A stretch of DNA of 64,000 nucleotides from Bifidobacterium mellis (GCF_000967265.1 NZ_KQ033885.1:1841538-1905537); one strand, 5' to 3'. Counted from the first letter of the stretch, positions 43,959 to 53,812 are shown. The notes: generated by a model from the letters alone, not told the origin. A program made the numbers and translations.

Positions 43959-46571
43959 TTAAGAACGCAACAGTATCTCAGTCAAGGCCGATTGAACCGA
44001 CCGTGGCACTGCCGAAGGCACCCCCTGTTCGCCGCCAGGGAATCCAGCTTGCAGGGTATCCAAACCCGCAAGCGCATCCACTCCTTGCCTGGACACCATA
44101 TCCGCGAGCTGATCTTTAACTTCAAAAGAGATCTGCGCTCTCTTTAAGACCGCACCGGCGTCATGCATCGCGGGGTTGCTTGCCAACTCAGCCCGCTCAG
44201 GCAATATTTCAACTTTGGAGCCTACTGGCACCCTACCTAGATCAAGCCAGACTGTCAGTGTTGATTCGTCATATGTCGTTGGGACTTTCCTCACACTCCT
44301 GTCAATCCGCACCTTGCAATCCGTAGGTGCCCAACCGCGCAAAGCTACTTTCCAATGCCTGTAAGATGGCAAGGCTTCAACGCATCCATTAACAGCATCT
44401 ATCGTGACTACGCCGCCGGAAGACCAATTAAGGCGGATGGCGGTCCTTGCAGCACCCGCCTCCCGTTCAGCCTTGTCAAGATCGGGAGAAACAGGGAAAC
44501 GTCCAGCATCCTCGATCAAGGTGAAGCAACCGTCTGCACCAGGGAAAACCATCAGGACCATCTGTTCGGGGTTGCCAGACAGAGGATGGCAACCGACCGA
44601 TAGTTCCTTCCTAGTTTCCGCCCTAGGTTTGCAACGTCCAACAGAATAGCTGTCAGGAGAGGAAACGCTCTCTCCACCCGGGGCTTCATAGGCAGGCCCT
44701 AAAGGAATAATTCCTCCGGCTTTTGCCAAGACCGGTACCCTGTCGATTGTCCGCCACAGGCTCAACCTGCGACCTTGCGGATCACCAGCTTGGTAATGAC
44801 GACCGTCCATGCAATCAAACCAGTCCCCAGAAGGCAGCCAGGTTAGGCTCTCCCCCATTCTGGTAATGGCATCAACAGGCTGCAAGATCGGAGAAACCAG
44901 AATCTGGCTGCCAAACCAATATTCGCCGGGAAACGCATAAGCATCTTCGCATTCTGGATCTTCCCAGTAAAGAGGCTGGACCAAGGGGAGCCCTTCATAT
45001 GCCGCCCGCCAGTTCATTGTATAGAGATAGGGTATCAGCGCCTGTCGTAAGCGCAAGGCATTCTCCATAGCGCCTCGGTAGGGCTGAGGATATTCCCAGG
45101 GCTCCTTCCCTTCGAACGGCGAAGCTGATGAGTGCAGACGGTTGATGGGACTAAAGGTACCCAACTGATACCATCTGGCCTCCAGCTCGTCATCCCGACA
45201 CCCTTTCATATGGCCGCCAATATCATGACTCCACCAGCCAAAACCGATGTTGCTGGCAGTCGCAGTGAAGTAAGGCTGGAACTTCAGTGAATTCCAAGTG
45301 ACAATGGTGTCGCCAGAGAATCCTATAGGGTACCGATGCGACCCAGGACCGGCATACCTGGAAAGAATCAGGGGCCAATGACCGAAACGCGCACTGTCTA
45401 AGTAATGGAAGTGATTAAGCATCCACAAGGGGTCCAACCCCGGCACCCGAGTCACACCCCCCTGCTGCCAGTCCAGCCACCAAAAATCTACCCCCTGGGA
45501 CTCCAGCTGATGATGCATTTGCAGGTAAGCCTTGAGGAAGCGGATATTCGTGAGATCGAACATAATCGGATCTCCCTTGTCTGCGTCCACCCCCAATGTC
45601 CGTGCCATATCAGCATAGGGCTTCTCGAATGCTCTAATCCCATCTCTAGGATGAACATTGAGAGAAACACGCAAATCCCGCTTATGAAGAGAATGGAGGA
45701 AACTCTCAGGGTCCGGAATCAGCTGTCGATTCCAGGTATATCCAGTCCATCCGGACCCGTACTTGGGATCAACTGAATCCGTCAAATGCCAATCCATGTC
45801 CATGACGGCGACGGTGAATGGTAACCGAGATGCTCGGAAACGATCCATAAGACCTAGATACTCCGCTGAAGTATAGGGGTGGAAACGGCTCCACCAGTTT
45901 CCAAGAGCCCACCGTGGAAGAAGCGGAACAGGTCCGGTTAACTGGTAAAAATCCGCCAGGGCCTCCCGATAACGATGGCCATAGGCAAACAGATAGATAT
46001 CTATCTCCTTGTTTTCCCTGGGGGTGATCCAATGACCATACGGATCTTTCTCCCCCCCAGCCTGGTCAGTACGAACAATAAGGTTCGAAGATGAATCGTC
46101 CAGAATGGCCCACCCATCGCGGGAAATGACACCGTCTCCCAATTCGATTGATCCATCAGCCTCGTCAAGAGTTCTCGCTGTCCCACGCAGGTTATGCAGG
46201 GAATCATCACCGAAATGCCAAGTGTTGAACTGATTGGAAACCCCTTTCACCATGGCACTGAGCCCCTCCTTGGCAAAGGAGTTGTAATCATATTCCAGCC
46301 TTAGTGCTGGCGTATCAATGACAAGCTGTTCATCTCCTTTTATTACACGCGCATGGATTTGGTCTGGATCGGTGAAGTTTCTGTTGATTACAGTTTGAGT
46401 GGCCTGGTCTTCGAAGTCCCCTTTCGCAGACCATTCCAGCCTGATCAGGGAATCGCTCAGAATCCCTATCCTCCAGCAATCCCCACAGATGGTCCACCTG
46501 GCATTCATGGTTGGCTTAAGCTTGTTATTAAAAGCAGAAAAGCCTCGATATGAGTCATCTATTCCCCGCAT
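43959..46571 (-). CDS. Glycoside hydrolase family 31, 870 aa
   Basis: Alpha-glycosidase without signal peptide. An N-terminal domain is followed by the barrel starting at about residue 215 (LPRWALGNWWSRFHPYT). The nucleophile is in FWWLDWQQGG (Asp about residue 367) and the acid/base in GFSGDT (Asp about residue 421). WWSHDIGGHMKG and NWRAAYEGLPLVQPLYW follow, then beta domains and a roughly 60-residue C-terminal extension beyond the usual end. AGGAAGGA precedes the ATG by 9 bases. Located downstream of an oligosaccharide ABC importer with a divergent LacI gene, it probably degrades the imported alpha-gluco-oligosaccharide. It differs from the 689-residue GH31 of this window in both active-site motifs. 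Confidence 0.93.
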   Translation of the reverse strand: MRGIDDSYRGFSAFNNKLKPTMNARWTICGDCWRIGILSDSLIRLEWSAKGDFEDQATQTVINRNFTDPDQIHARVIKGDEQLVIDTPALRLEYDYNSFAKEGLSAMVKGVSNQFNTWHFGDDSLHNLRGTARTLDEADGSIELGDGVISRDGWAILDDSSSNLIVRTDQAGGEKDPYGHWITPRENKEIDIYLFAYGHRYREALADFYQLTGPVPLLPRWALGNWWSRFHPYTSAEYLGLMDRFRASRLPFTVAVMDMDWHLTDSVDPKYGSGWTGYTWNRQLIPDPESFLHSLHKRDLRVSLNVHPRDGIRAFEKPYADMARTLGVDADKGDPIMFDLTNIRFLKAYLQMHHQLESQGVDFWWLDWQQGGVTRVPGLDPLWMLNHFHYLDSARFGHWPLILSRYAGPGSHRYPIGFSGDTIVTWNSLKFQPYFTATASNIGFGWWSHDIGGHMKGCRDDELEARWYQLGTFSPINRLHSSASPFEGKEPWEYPQPYRGAMENALRLRQALIPYLYTMNWRAAYEGLPLVQPLYWEDPECEDAYAFPGEYWFGSQILVSPILQPVDAITRMGESLTWLPSGDWFDCMDGRHYQAGDPQGRRLSLWRTIDRVPVLAKAGGIIPLGPAYEAPGGESVSSPDSYSVGRCKPRAETRKELSVGCHPLSGNPEQMVLMVFPGADGCFTLIEDAGRFPVSPDLDKAEREAGAARTAIRLNWSSGGVVTIDAVNGCVEALPSYRHWKVALRGWAPTDCKVRIDRSVRKVPTTYDESTLTVWLDLGRVPVGSKVEILPERAELASNPAMHDAGAVLKRAQISFEVKDQLADMVSRQGVDALAGLDTLQAGFPGGEQGVPSAVPRSVQSALTEILLRS

Positions 46572-46677
46572 AGAATAATTCCTTCCTCTGTTTTCTTATA
46601 TCCAGACCCGCATCAAAAGAGCTTCCATGTAAAGAACCGGAAACCTGCTCCATTTAGAAGATCTTCTTGAACATTGT

Positions 46678-47499
46678 CTACTTGCCGCTACCGCTGGCCA
46701 CTCCAGCTATAAACTGCTTCTGGAAAACCACATACACCACCAGCACCGGAATAATGGCGATAGAGGTTGCAGCAAACAAGCCACCGTAATCGGTCCCATA
46801 TCGCCCACTGAACATCTTCAGACCTACGGAGAGCAGCTGTTTCTTCTCATCGGTGATCATCAAGAATGGCCAGAGGTAATCCTCCCAATTCCACAGGAAG
46901 GTAAATATAGCCAAGGCGGATATGGAGTTCCTGCTCATGGGCAGGATGATGCGGTGGAAGATTACTGCGTCCCCGGCACCATCCAATTTGGCCGCTTCCA
47001 CGATCTCATCCGGTATTCCTCCAATCGACTGGCGGAAAAGAAAGACTCCGAAAGCGTTGACGAGGCCCGGAGCCAGCAGAGCCTTGTAGGTATCCAGCCA
47101 ACCAAACTTGGTCATCATCTCGTATTGAGGAATAATGGTGACTGCCCACGGTACCATCATGGTGCTAAGCACAATACCGAATATCAAATTGCGCCCTCTG
47201 AACCTCATCTTCGAAAACACATATCCCAAGGCTGCGCTTGTGTAGATGATCACGACCGTCTTGAACGATGACACGAACAAGGAGTTCAGAAAAAGACGGA
47301 GAAAATCGAACTTCTCCTGTATGCCCCGGTAATTGCTCAGAGTTGTGGGTTTGGGGAAGATACCGCCTGACACTTTCACGATCTCGCTGTTGGGCGCAAA
47401 TGACGAAATGAACATCCAGACAAAGGGGATGATTGTGATCAGAGCAAGGATGAAAAGCATCCCAGTCAGGATCCAGGACCACATTTTCCTTGCTCTCAT
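46678..47499 (-). CDS. Carbohydrate ABC permease, MalG-like
   Basis: 273-residue CUT1-family membrane subunit with six helices. The EAA loop reads EAAKLDGAGDAVIFHRIILP. The N-terminus WILTGMLFILALITIIPFVWMFISSF is typical. It overlaps the MalF-like gene by 4 bases (ATGA). No ATPase gene is in the cluster; bifidobacterial CUT1 importers commonly share a genome-encoded MsmK-type ATPase. A 106-base gap separates it from the GH31 gene downstream. Confidence 0.93.
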   Translation of the reverse strand: MRARKMWSWILTGMLFILALITIIPFVWMFISSFAPNSEIVKVSGGIFPKPTTLSNYRGIQEKFDFLRLFLNSLFVSSFKTVVIIYTSAALGYVFSKMRFRGRNLIFGIVLSTMMVPWAVTIIPQYEMMTKFGWLDTYKALLAPGLVNAFGVFLFRQSIGGIPDEIVEAAKLDGAGDAVIFHRIILPMSRNSISALAIFTFLWNWEDYLWPFLMITDEKKQLLSVGLKMFSGRYGTDYGGLFAATSIAIIPVLVVYVVFQKQFIAGVASGSGK

Positions 47500-48419
47500 G
47501 ATTCCTCCATATCCATATCACCTGAGGCCTTGAACATCAGAATCGTGAGTATTCCTGTCATCAGGAAGAGAAGAACACTCATGGCCGAAGCTGTGCCGAA
47601 CTTGTATTTCTGGAAGGCCTCATCGAAGATGAGATAGCTGATTGTGTATGTTTGCGTTCCGGGTCCACCGCCAGTCATGATCATGATCTGCACGTAAGCC
47701 TGAAGATAACTGATCAGGGAAGTGATGACGATGAAGAGAGTCATCGGCTTCAGCAGCGGAAGCGTGATTTTCCAAAAAGTCTGCCATGCATTGGCTCCAT
47801 CAATAGCGGCGGCTTCGTAAACACTTCTCGGCAAACTCATCAATGCCCCCAGATAGAGCACGACCGCGTACCCGAAATCCTTCCATATTGTCATGATGAT
47901 CACGGCCGGCAAGGCCCAGTTGGGATCCTTGAGCCAGTTGATATCCAGCCCAAGAACCCGGTCGATCATGCCGAACTGCGGGTCAAACATCCAAACCCAT
48001 ACAAAGGCCACCGCAACCATAGGGGTGATGGTCGGCATATAGAAGAGACCACGCAGCGTATCCTTGGCCTTGACCAACTTCGAACTGAGCAAGAGCGCCA
48101 AGCCCAAACCGAGAACAATACGGAACACAACCGATACCAGGCAAAAGACAGCCGTGTTCCCTATGGACTTCCAAAACAGACCGTCGGAAAGCACCAGACG
48201 GAAATTATCAAAACCGACCCATTTATAGGTCCCTATCAGGGGATTCCAATCATGCATGCTACCTGCGAATGCCTTGAATATCGGGTAGATCATGAACACG
48301 CTGAAATATATGACCAGGGCCGCAAGAGATACGTTCCTCATCGTGAATACACGACCGAGGCCCTTACCAGTCTGGATGGTCTTGCTGCCTGTGTGACCTG
48401 TTTTCGTCACTGCCTTCAT
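47496..48419 (-). CDS. Carbohydrate ABC permease, MalF-like
   Basis: 307 residues, six helices, EAA loop EAAAIDGANAWQTFWKITLPLL (here only partly quoted as the coupling motif). The start follows 29 bases after the binding-protein stop. Forms the heterodimeric pore with the MalG-like protein. Substrate probably an alpha-linked oligosaccharide, given the GH31 gene at the end of the run (inference). Confidence 0.93.
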   Translation of the reverse strand: MKAVTKTGHTGSKTIQTGKGLGRVFTMRNVSLAALVIYFSVFMIYPIFKAFAGSMHDWNPLIGTYKWVGFDNFRLVLSDGLFWKSIGNTAVFCLVSVVFRIVLGLGLALLLSSKLVKAKDTLRGLFYMPTITPMVAVAFVWVWMFDPQFGMIDRVLGLDINWLKDPNWALPAVIIMTIWKDFGYAVVLYLGALMSLPRSVYEAAAIDGANAWQTFWKITLPLLKPMTLFIVITSLISYLQAYVQIMIMTGGGPGTQTYTISYLIFDEAFQKYKFGTASAMSVLLFLMTGILTILMFKASGDMDMEES

Positions 48420-48448
48420 AGCTGTGCCTTCCGACGTCCATCCATGGT

Positions 48449-49852
48449 CTATCGCCTTGCCTCCTTATAGAAGGCATAGGCAGGCTCAAGTGATTTGAAT
48501 CCGGTGCCTTTGATGTCTTTCTCCATCAGAGCCTGGGTCGAGTCCAGGGCGCTATCAATCGATTTATGGTTCTGGAAAACGTCCTGGAAAGACTTTTTGG
48601 CGCTTGATTCCATAGTTGAAGGCGTCGGTCCGGGCCAAATCAACCGGTCGATCCTAGGCTTGATAGCGGCCATGATCGGCATGGACAGAATCTCTGGATC
48701 GTTCTGCAGGGACTTCTTAGCCGGGAACGAATTGAAGGCCTTTGCATCGTCCTTGATGAACTTGTCATTGGCGAGGATGTATTTGAGGAAGTCCTGTGCC
48801 GCCTCCTGCTGTTCTTTGGATTGGTTCTTGTTGACGCCAGGGGTCGATTCTCCGTTGTAACGATCGTAGGCAAAAGGCGTCTGCTCAGAGAAGGTCGGGG
48901 TTGCGAAGACGCCGTAATCGATACCCGGATACTTCAGCTTCAGCGTGCCAGCAAAACCTCCCCACTGGTAGACCATGGCCGTCTGTCCATTGCCGAAACT
49001 CTGCCCCATATCCACGCCGAACGCCGTTGAAGCCACCTTATATTTGTCATACAGGTCCTTGATGAACTGCATGTTCTCTTTGGTCGTTTCATTTTTATAG
49101 TTGGGTTTCGTTCCTGAGGAATCAAACATGAGCTCGCCTTTTTGATAATTGAGCCCCTGCCAGAGACCAGGGTAGCCCGCGCTTGCTTCGTCTCCGTTGA
49201 GGTTAAAGCCGGATTGCACCATCTTGGAGCCATCCCATTTGGTAAGTTTCTGGGCGACTGTAACCAACTGGTCCCAAGTCTTCGGAATATCGGAATCCGT
49301 CAAATTGGCCTCCTTCCACAGCTTCTTGTTGTAATAGATGTTCCCCGTGTTGATGACCGTATCGATGTAGTAGGCCTTGCCCTTCTCAAGGTGGGCGGAG
49401 ACCCCGGTGTAATCGGCTTTGAGCTGGTCTGCGGGTATATCAATCGGGGCCATATAAGGCTTCAGGAGGGCATCTTGTGAATTATGGATAGCAAATAAAG
49501 CAGGTCCATTCTTGCCTTTCAAAGCTAGCGGAACCTTCGTCCAATAGTCAGCCCAAGCAACATTCACAATTTTAAAAGTGACATTGGGGTGAATCTTCTG
49601 ATAATCACGGGTCATAGCACTGATGGGGTCCTGTTCCTTGTCGACCCAAGACCAGTATTCAAGCTGAATGGGCTTACCTTTATTCACAAGGTGGTTGGGG
49701 TTGTACTTGACATTCACCCCAAGAGTTTTCAACCCCTTATCGGCCTTGGTGTCAGTCTGGCCTCCGCCCTGACCGCCCTCGGCACCACACGCCGACAAAG
49801 CAATTATGCTAACGGTCGCAACAAATGTAGCCAATACGCGTTTTATTCGCAT
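48449..49852 (-). CDS. Carbohydrate ABC transporter substrate-binding lipoprotein
   Basis: 467-residue extracellular solute-binding protein of family 1. Signal with lipobox LSAC near residues 19-22, a Gly-rich linker GAEGGQGGGQTD, then sugar-binder motifs KIHPNVTFKIVNVAWADYW and YNKKLWKEANLTDSDIPKTWDQL. A strong AGGAGG site lies 11 bases before the ATG. First gene of the operon SBP-permease-permease-GH31 and divergent from a LacI regulator. Confidence 0.95.
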   Translation of the reverse strand: MRIKRVLATFVATVSIIALSACGAEGGQGGGQTDTKADKGLKTLGVNVKYNPNHLVNKGKPIQLEYWSWVDKEQDPISAMTRDYQKIHPNVTFKIVNVAWADYWTKVPLALKGKNGPALFAIHNSQDALLKPYMAPIDIPADQLKADYTGVSAHLEKGKAYYIDTVINTGNIYYNKKLWKEANLTDSDIPKTWDQLVTVAQKLTKWDGSKMVQSGFNLNGDEASAGYPGLWQGLNYQKGELMFDSSGTKPNYKNETTKENMQFIKDLYDKYKVASTAFGVDMGQSFGNGQTAMVYQWGGFAGTLKLKYPGIDYGVFATPTFSEQTPFAYDRYNGESTPGVNKNQSKEQQEAAQDFLKYILANDKFIKDDAKAFNSFPAKKSLQNDPEILSMPIMAAIKPRIDRLIWPGPTPSTMESSAKKSFQDVFQNHKSIDSALDSTQALMEKDIKGTGFKSLEPAYAFYKEARR

Positions 49853-50055
49853 TGTTTTTCCTACCTCCTTGTAAGATACTCACTTGCGAGACCTATTGTA
49901 TATCAAAGAATCAGGCTCTATATTCAATCATTCATAACAAATTATCAGGTTATGCGACCCTTAGCATTATTTAGCTATTCTTCCTGAGTCAATTACCGCT
50001 CGCTACATCCCAATATGCGGCGTGTCGATCTAATCCATCTGCAAGCGAGGATAAA
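49853..50055. promoter_or_regulatory. Divergent promoter region of the oligosaccharide operon and its LacI gene
   Basis: AT-rich 203 bases. On the minus strand a TATACAAT block (around 49900) may be the -10 of the SBP gene. A weak dyad ATAAC-10-GTTAT lies at 49934-49953. I could not assign an operator with confidence, although one is expected here for the adjacent LacI protein. Confidence 0.4.
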
Positions 50056-51159
50056 GTGAGCGATTGTTATACTTACAGAGTTGGTTGCATTTTCTCCGCA
50101 TTGAGGTGGCAAGTGTCCAAAGCCAGCGTTTACGACGTTGCTCGCGAAGCAGGGGTGTCGATTTCGACAGTATCGAGATCTTTCACGAGTCCAGAAAAGG
50201 TGTCGGTGAAAACACGGGCGAAGGTAATGAAGGCCGCTGAGGCCATGAATTTTACCGTTACCCACACGGCAGCAAGCCTTAAAACCGGCCGGACATTCCG
50301 CGCCGCACTGCTGGTTGGCAACGAACGCTTGGATTGGTTCGGCTCCTTGGTACGCGAAGGGCTGGATTCCATCCTCCATCCGGCTGGCTACGACACCTCC
50401 ATCTATCCCATCGGCGACTCCGAAGAACAAGAGCATTTCTTTGCCGAACTGCCTATCAGGAGAAACGTTGATCTGGTTTTCGTGTCCTCTTTCGACATCA
50501 CTTCCAAGGAAACCAGCCGCTTGAGTAGTATCAATGTACCGATTATCGGCATCAACGTGGAATCGAACCATGACCTGGACGGTTCAGTGAAAATCGATGA
50601 CGCAAAGGGTATCCAGCTGGCGGTCAATCATTTACTTACACTTGGTCACCGGAACATCGCGTATATGCACATCTCGCCAAAATCGTCCCTGCACTTCAGT
50701 TCCTTGAACCGTTTGCAAGGTTTCCTGGAAGCTTGCAGACAGTGGCCGGAACCAGTGAAAACCGAAGTAATAAAGCTGCAGCCCGGACAAGACGTATTCA
50801 GCTCCTTTATTTCTCAGCTTCAAAGCATGGAAAGCCGCCCTACTGCTCTCTGCTGCCAGGATGATTCGGTCGCTATCCCGTTACTTTTCAAACTCAATCG
50901 TTTTAGGCTCACCGTCCCAGGTAACCTTTCCCTGGTTGGTTTCGATGACAGCACTTACGCAGATAAAATCGGGCTGACAACAATTCGTCAGGATCCTTTT
51001 GATCTGGGCGCCAAGGCTGGTTCGCTCGCATTGGAATTTCTGAAGAAAACCCCACCAAAGAACCCATACATAACCTTGGACACCCAGATCATGATTCGTA
51101 ACACGACTGCCCCGATTGAAGACACCCGCCCCTTGGATAAATGGGCCTGCAATTCATGA
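50056..51159 (+). CDS. LacI-family regulator of the oligosaccharide operon
   Basis: DNA-binding repressor with helix-turn-helix ASVYDVAREAGVSISTVSRS, hinge and effector domain containing LVFVSSFDITSKE, HLLTLGHRNIAYMH and SLVGFDDSTYADKIGLTTIRQ. Two starts are possible. The GTG at 50056 has GAGG 5 bases before it, and the GTG at 50113 (VSKASVYD) would place the helix-turn-helix at the very N-terminus as in most LacI proteins, with AGGTGG very close. I give the longer form and regard the shorter as equally likely. It stands divergent from the SBP operon, so it controls uptake and the GH31 gene. Confidence 0.9.
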   Translation: MSDCYTYRVGCIFSALRWQVSKASVYDVAREAGVSISTVSRSFTSPEKVSVKTRAKVMKAAEAMNFTVTHTAASLKTGRTFRAALLVGNERLDWFGSLVREGLDSILHPAGYDTSIYPIGDSEEQEHFFAELPIRRNVDLVFVSSFDITSKETSRLSSINVPIIGINVESNHDLDGSVKIDDAKGIQLAVNHLLTLGHRNIAYMHISPKSSLHFSSLNRLQGFLEACRQWPEPVKTEVIKLQPGQDVFSSFISQLQSMESRPTALCCQDDSVAIPLLFKLNRFRLTVPGNLSLVGFDDSTYADKIGLTTIRQDPFDLGAKAGSLALEFLKKTPPKNPYITLDTQIMIRNTTAPIEDTRPLDKWACNS

Positions 51160-51275
51160 TTTCACACCGCCGTAAGTGTGATACGAAAATATTTCCTTGG
51201 AAACACCAGAAACACGACATTAGTGGGCAGGTCACCAAATATTTATCGGACCGGATCGGGCAACCAAAATCAGGT

Positions 51276-51695
51276 CTAAAGCAATCCCGGGGCAGATGCC
51301 GGATGATTCACCAAATCCCGCTCGATCCAGGCCATGACCAGCCTGGCCAGGGCATCAACCTCCGCATCGGTCAGAGCCCGGCCGCGAGGAATATGGTGCC
51401 AGCGCTCGATGCACCCCCGGCAACAGGTGGCCGTGGCATGCTGGGCCGTGAAGACCGGATGCCCACGATAGGGGGTCTGTTTACCGTCCTTCAAAGGGTG
51501 GGCAGGCCCCACACGCTTGGCCAACATCTCATGGGCGTGGCGGTCGATGGTATCCCTGCCCTTGGCACGGGCGTAGGCGCGATCCTTGGCCGACAGGGAG
51601 AAGCCGGCCCGGAAGCGCGAATGCCCCAATCTGGCAAGAATGTCCTGGGTCCAGGCCTCGTCTGCCCAGACCGACGCTGATCCGCTGCTGGTCAT
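51276..51695 (-). CDS. DUF4186 family protein
   Basis: 139-residue conserved protein of unknown function. The family core is plain: LGHSRFRAGFSLSAKDRAYA, KGRDTIDRHAHEMLAKR, and GKQTPYRGHPVFTAQHATAT then CCRGCIERWHHIP, with His and Cys residues that could bind a metal. The ATG at 51695 (MTSSGSAS) has GGAGG 10 bases before it; a longer open frame to 51785 is not supported. It stands divergent from the fatty acid synthase gene, and the two share a 189-base promoter region. No function is assigned. Confidence 0.88.
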   Translation of the reverse strand: MTSSGSASVWADEAWTQDILARLGHSRFRAGFSLSAKDRAYARAKGRDTIDRHAHEMLAKRVGPAHPLKDGKQTPYRGHPVFTAQHATATCCRGCIERWHHIPRGRALTDAEVDALARLVMAWIERDLVNHPASAPGLL

Positions 51696-51884
51696 TGCCT
51701 GATCGCCTCCATGTTTAGCCTTACCAAAGAGTCTGTACCCAGGCAAGGTTTCCCATGCGGAATAATTCACCAAACATGGACCCAACGGGGACCAGTGTCA
51801 GGGGTAGGGTGAAGACAGTACTTGTATCCACTAACTACCAGACCCGCCATGTTCGGTCATGTCCGGGTCACACAAGGGGGCTTC

Positions 51885-53174
51885 ATGGCCAAAAGCAAGA
51901 TGACTGTAGCCGAGATGATCGGGCTCTTCCTCACCCCTGACGCGCCTGTGCAGGTGACCGCCTTCGATGGGTCGGTCTTCGGGCAGGACCAAGCGCCGCT
52001 GCATCTGGAAGTCAAGAATTCCCGTGCCATGTACTACATCACGGAAAATCCCAACGACCTGGGTCTGGCCCGCGCCTACCTGCAGGGCGATCTGGATTCT
52101 CCCGAGTTGCTGCCGGGCAACCCCTATCAGGTCCTCAAGGAGCTGATGGGCCTCAAGCACTTCGTCAAGCATCCCAGCAAGATGGAGCTGGCGCGGGCGG
52201 CTGGAGCCGTCTTCTCGCACGGTGTGCGCGTGCCCGAACCGCCGGCCATCGAAGGACCTTCCCTGGCCAAGCGACTGACCGAGGGCATCCGCCCCCACAC
52301 ACGTCGGGGCGACGCGGCCACCGTCAGCTACCACTACGACCAGTCCAACGACTTCTACCGGCTCTTCCTGGGGTCCTCCATGACCTACACCTGCGCCGTC
52401 TTCGAGAAGGAGGACGACAGTCTGGAGGACGCTCAGTGGCACAAGCTCAACATGGTCCTGGACAAGATGCACCTGAACAAGGGCGACCGTCTGCTGGACG
52501 TGGGCTGCGGCTGGGGCTCCATGGAGATCGCGGCCGCCCGCCGCGGCATCCACGTCATCGGAGTGACCCTGGCTGAGGAGCAGGTCGAGTGGGCCCAGAA
52601 CTGGATCCGCCAGGAGGGCCTGCAGGATCTGGCCGAGGTCAGGCTGATGGACTACCGCGACGTGCCCGAGTCCGGCTTCGATGGAATCTGCTCCATCGGC
52701 ATGATGGAGCATGTGGGCTACAAGCAGTACCCCTCCTACTTCAAGGAGATGATGGACAAGCTGCGTCCGGGCGGCATCCTGCTCAACCACCAGATCACCC
52801 GCACCAACTCCCACGACCACAAGCGGGCCGGCGGCTTCATCGACCGCTACATCTTCCCCGACGGCGAGCTGGCCAGCCCGGCCGAGATCGAACTGGCCAT
52901 CCAGGATACCGGCTTTGAGGTCATCACCCAGGAGAACCTGCGTCAGCACTATGCGCTGACCCTCAAGCACTGGACCGAGAACCTCCAGGAGCATTGGGGC
53001 CAGGCCAAGCCCATGGTGGGCGAGCCCAAGGCGCGGCTCTGGGGCCTGTACATGGCCGGCGCGCGGCTCAACTTCGAACTCGACAACATTCAGATACACC
53101 AGTTCCAGTGCATCAAACCTGATCCAGAGACCGGCACGGACACCTATCCGCTGCGGCCCTGGTGGGACCGATAA
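51885..53174 (+). CDS. cfa: Cyclopropane-fatty-acyl-phospholipid synthase
   Basis: S-adenosylmethionine-dependent enzyme that adds a methylene bridge to unsaturated acyl chains of membrane lipids, usually raising acid and stress tolerance. 429 residues from the ATG at 51885, chosen because GGGGG is 4 bases before it; the longer open frame to 51822 has no site. The SAM motif is LLDVGCGWGSMEIAAA, and the active-site stretch SIGMMEHVGYKQYPSYF and FIDRYIFPDGEL follow. The N-terminal domain (YYITENPNDLGLARAYLQGDL) is the usual Cfa one. A strong terminator follows. Confidence 0.95.
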   Translation: MAKSKMTVAEMIGLFLTPDAPVQVTAFDGSVFGQDQAPLHLEVKNSRAMYYITENPNDLGLARAYLQGDLDSPELLPGNPYQVLKELMGLKHFVKHPSKMELARAAGAVFSHGVRVPEPPAIEGPSLAKRLTEGIRPHTRRGDAATVSYHYDQSNDFYRLFLGSSMTYTCAVFEKEDDSLEDAQWHKLNMVLDKMHLNKGDRLLDVGCGWGSMEIAAARRGIHVIGVTLAEEQVEWAQNWIRQEGLQDLAEVRLMDYRDVPESGFDGICSIGMMEHVGYKQYPSYFKEMMDKLRPGGILLNHQITRTNSHDHKRAGGFIDRYIFPDGELASPAEIELAIQDTGFEVITQENLRQHYALTLKHWTENLQEHWGQAKPMVGEPKARLWGLYMAGARLNFELDNIQIHQFQCIKPDPETGTDTYPLRPWWDR

Positions 53175-53203
53175 CTACGCGACCGTTAAAACCATAAAGC
53201 CTG

Positions 53204-53238
53204 AAAAGGGGCGGGGAGTCAAATCCTCGCCCCTTTTT
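53204..53238 (+). terminator. Rho-independent terminator of cfa
   Basis: A 13-bp stem with one G-T pair (AAAGGGGCGGGGA with TCCTCGCCCCTTT), a 6-base loop, then a T run, 30 bases after the stop. The best terminator in the window; it faces the end of the iron operon and may serve both. Confidence 0.92.
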
Positions 53239-53265
53239 GTTTCCGCAACCCTTACAGCCCGGTCC

Positions 53266-53811
53266 TCAGGACGACCTGTCCGCCGAAGCTTCCAGCCGGG
53301 CCAGGTCCAGAGCCTTGTTAAAGGCATCCGAAGTCCAGCTGGCCCCGGCCACCTTGTCCACCTTGAGGTCCTTGAGCGGGCGTCCCTGGACTACTCCGGG
53401 CACAGCCCGGGCAAAGCGTTCCATGTGGCCGCGCGAGACGGGCGAATCCGAATGCCCCTGGACCTGGACCCGGGTCACCTGGCCTCCCGACAGGTCCAGA
53501 TCCACATCGATGCTGTCAGCCCCGTCATGCCCGTACTTGCCCGTCAGGGCGTAAGTGCCATCGTGATAGTTGCCCGTGTCAGCCGGGGCGGTCGGCAGTC
53601 CATCACGGGAAACAGCCGTGGGCGTGCCCTCGCCCGCAGAGCCGGCTCCCGACTCTGGTGCAGAGCTGGACTCGGCGCCTGATCCAGCGAATTCGTCGTC
53701 CATGGGCTTGGCCTGCTGGCTTCCGCAGCCGCCCAGGAGGGAGCCGACCGCCACCAGGGTCGCCAGGGTTGCCGAGGCCGTGGCCAGTCCCCGAGACTTG
53801 CTTGTAGCCAT
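53266..53811 (-). CDS. FMN-binding-domain-like lipoprotein of the iron operon
   Basis: 181-residue exported lipoprotein. The ATG at 53811 is chosen because AAGGAGG is 8 bases before it and it yields a signal with lipobox LGGC; the longer open frame is shadow of the ATPase gene. A Ser/Glu/Gly-rich linker of about 50 residues leads to a domain with DGTYALTGKYGHDGADSIDV at its start and VAGASWTSDAFNKALDLA at its end, the pattern of FMN_bind domains (SGAT region changed to AGASWT). Last gene of the iron operon; it may carry flavin electrons to Fe3+ at the cell surface (inference). The family link is moderate. Confidence 0.8.
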   Translation of the reverse strand: MATSKSRGLATASATLATLVAVGSLLGGCGSQQAKPMDDEFAGSGAESSSAPESGAGSAGEGTPTAVSRDGLPTAPADTGNYHDGTYALTGKYGHDGADSIDVDLDLSGGQVTRVQVQGHSDSPVSRGHMERFARAVPGVVQGRPLKDLKVDKVAGASWTSDAFNKALDLARLEASADRSS

Positions 53812-53812
53812 T

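Noticed and set aside
51831-53099. 422-codon minus-strand open frame opposite cfa
   Set aside because: Antisense shadow; cfa motifs are unmistakable on the other strand.
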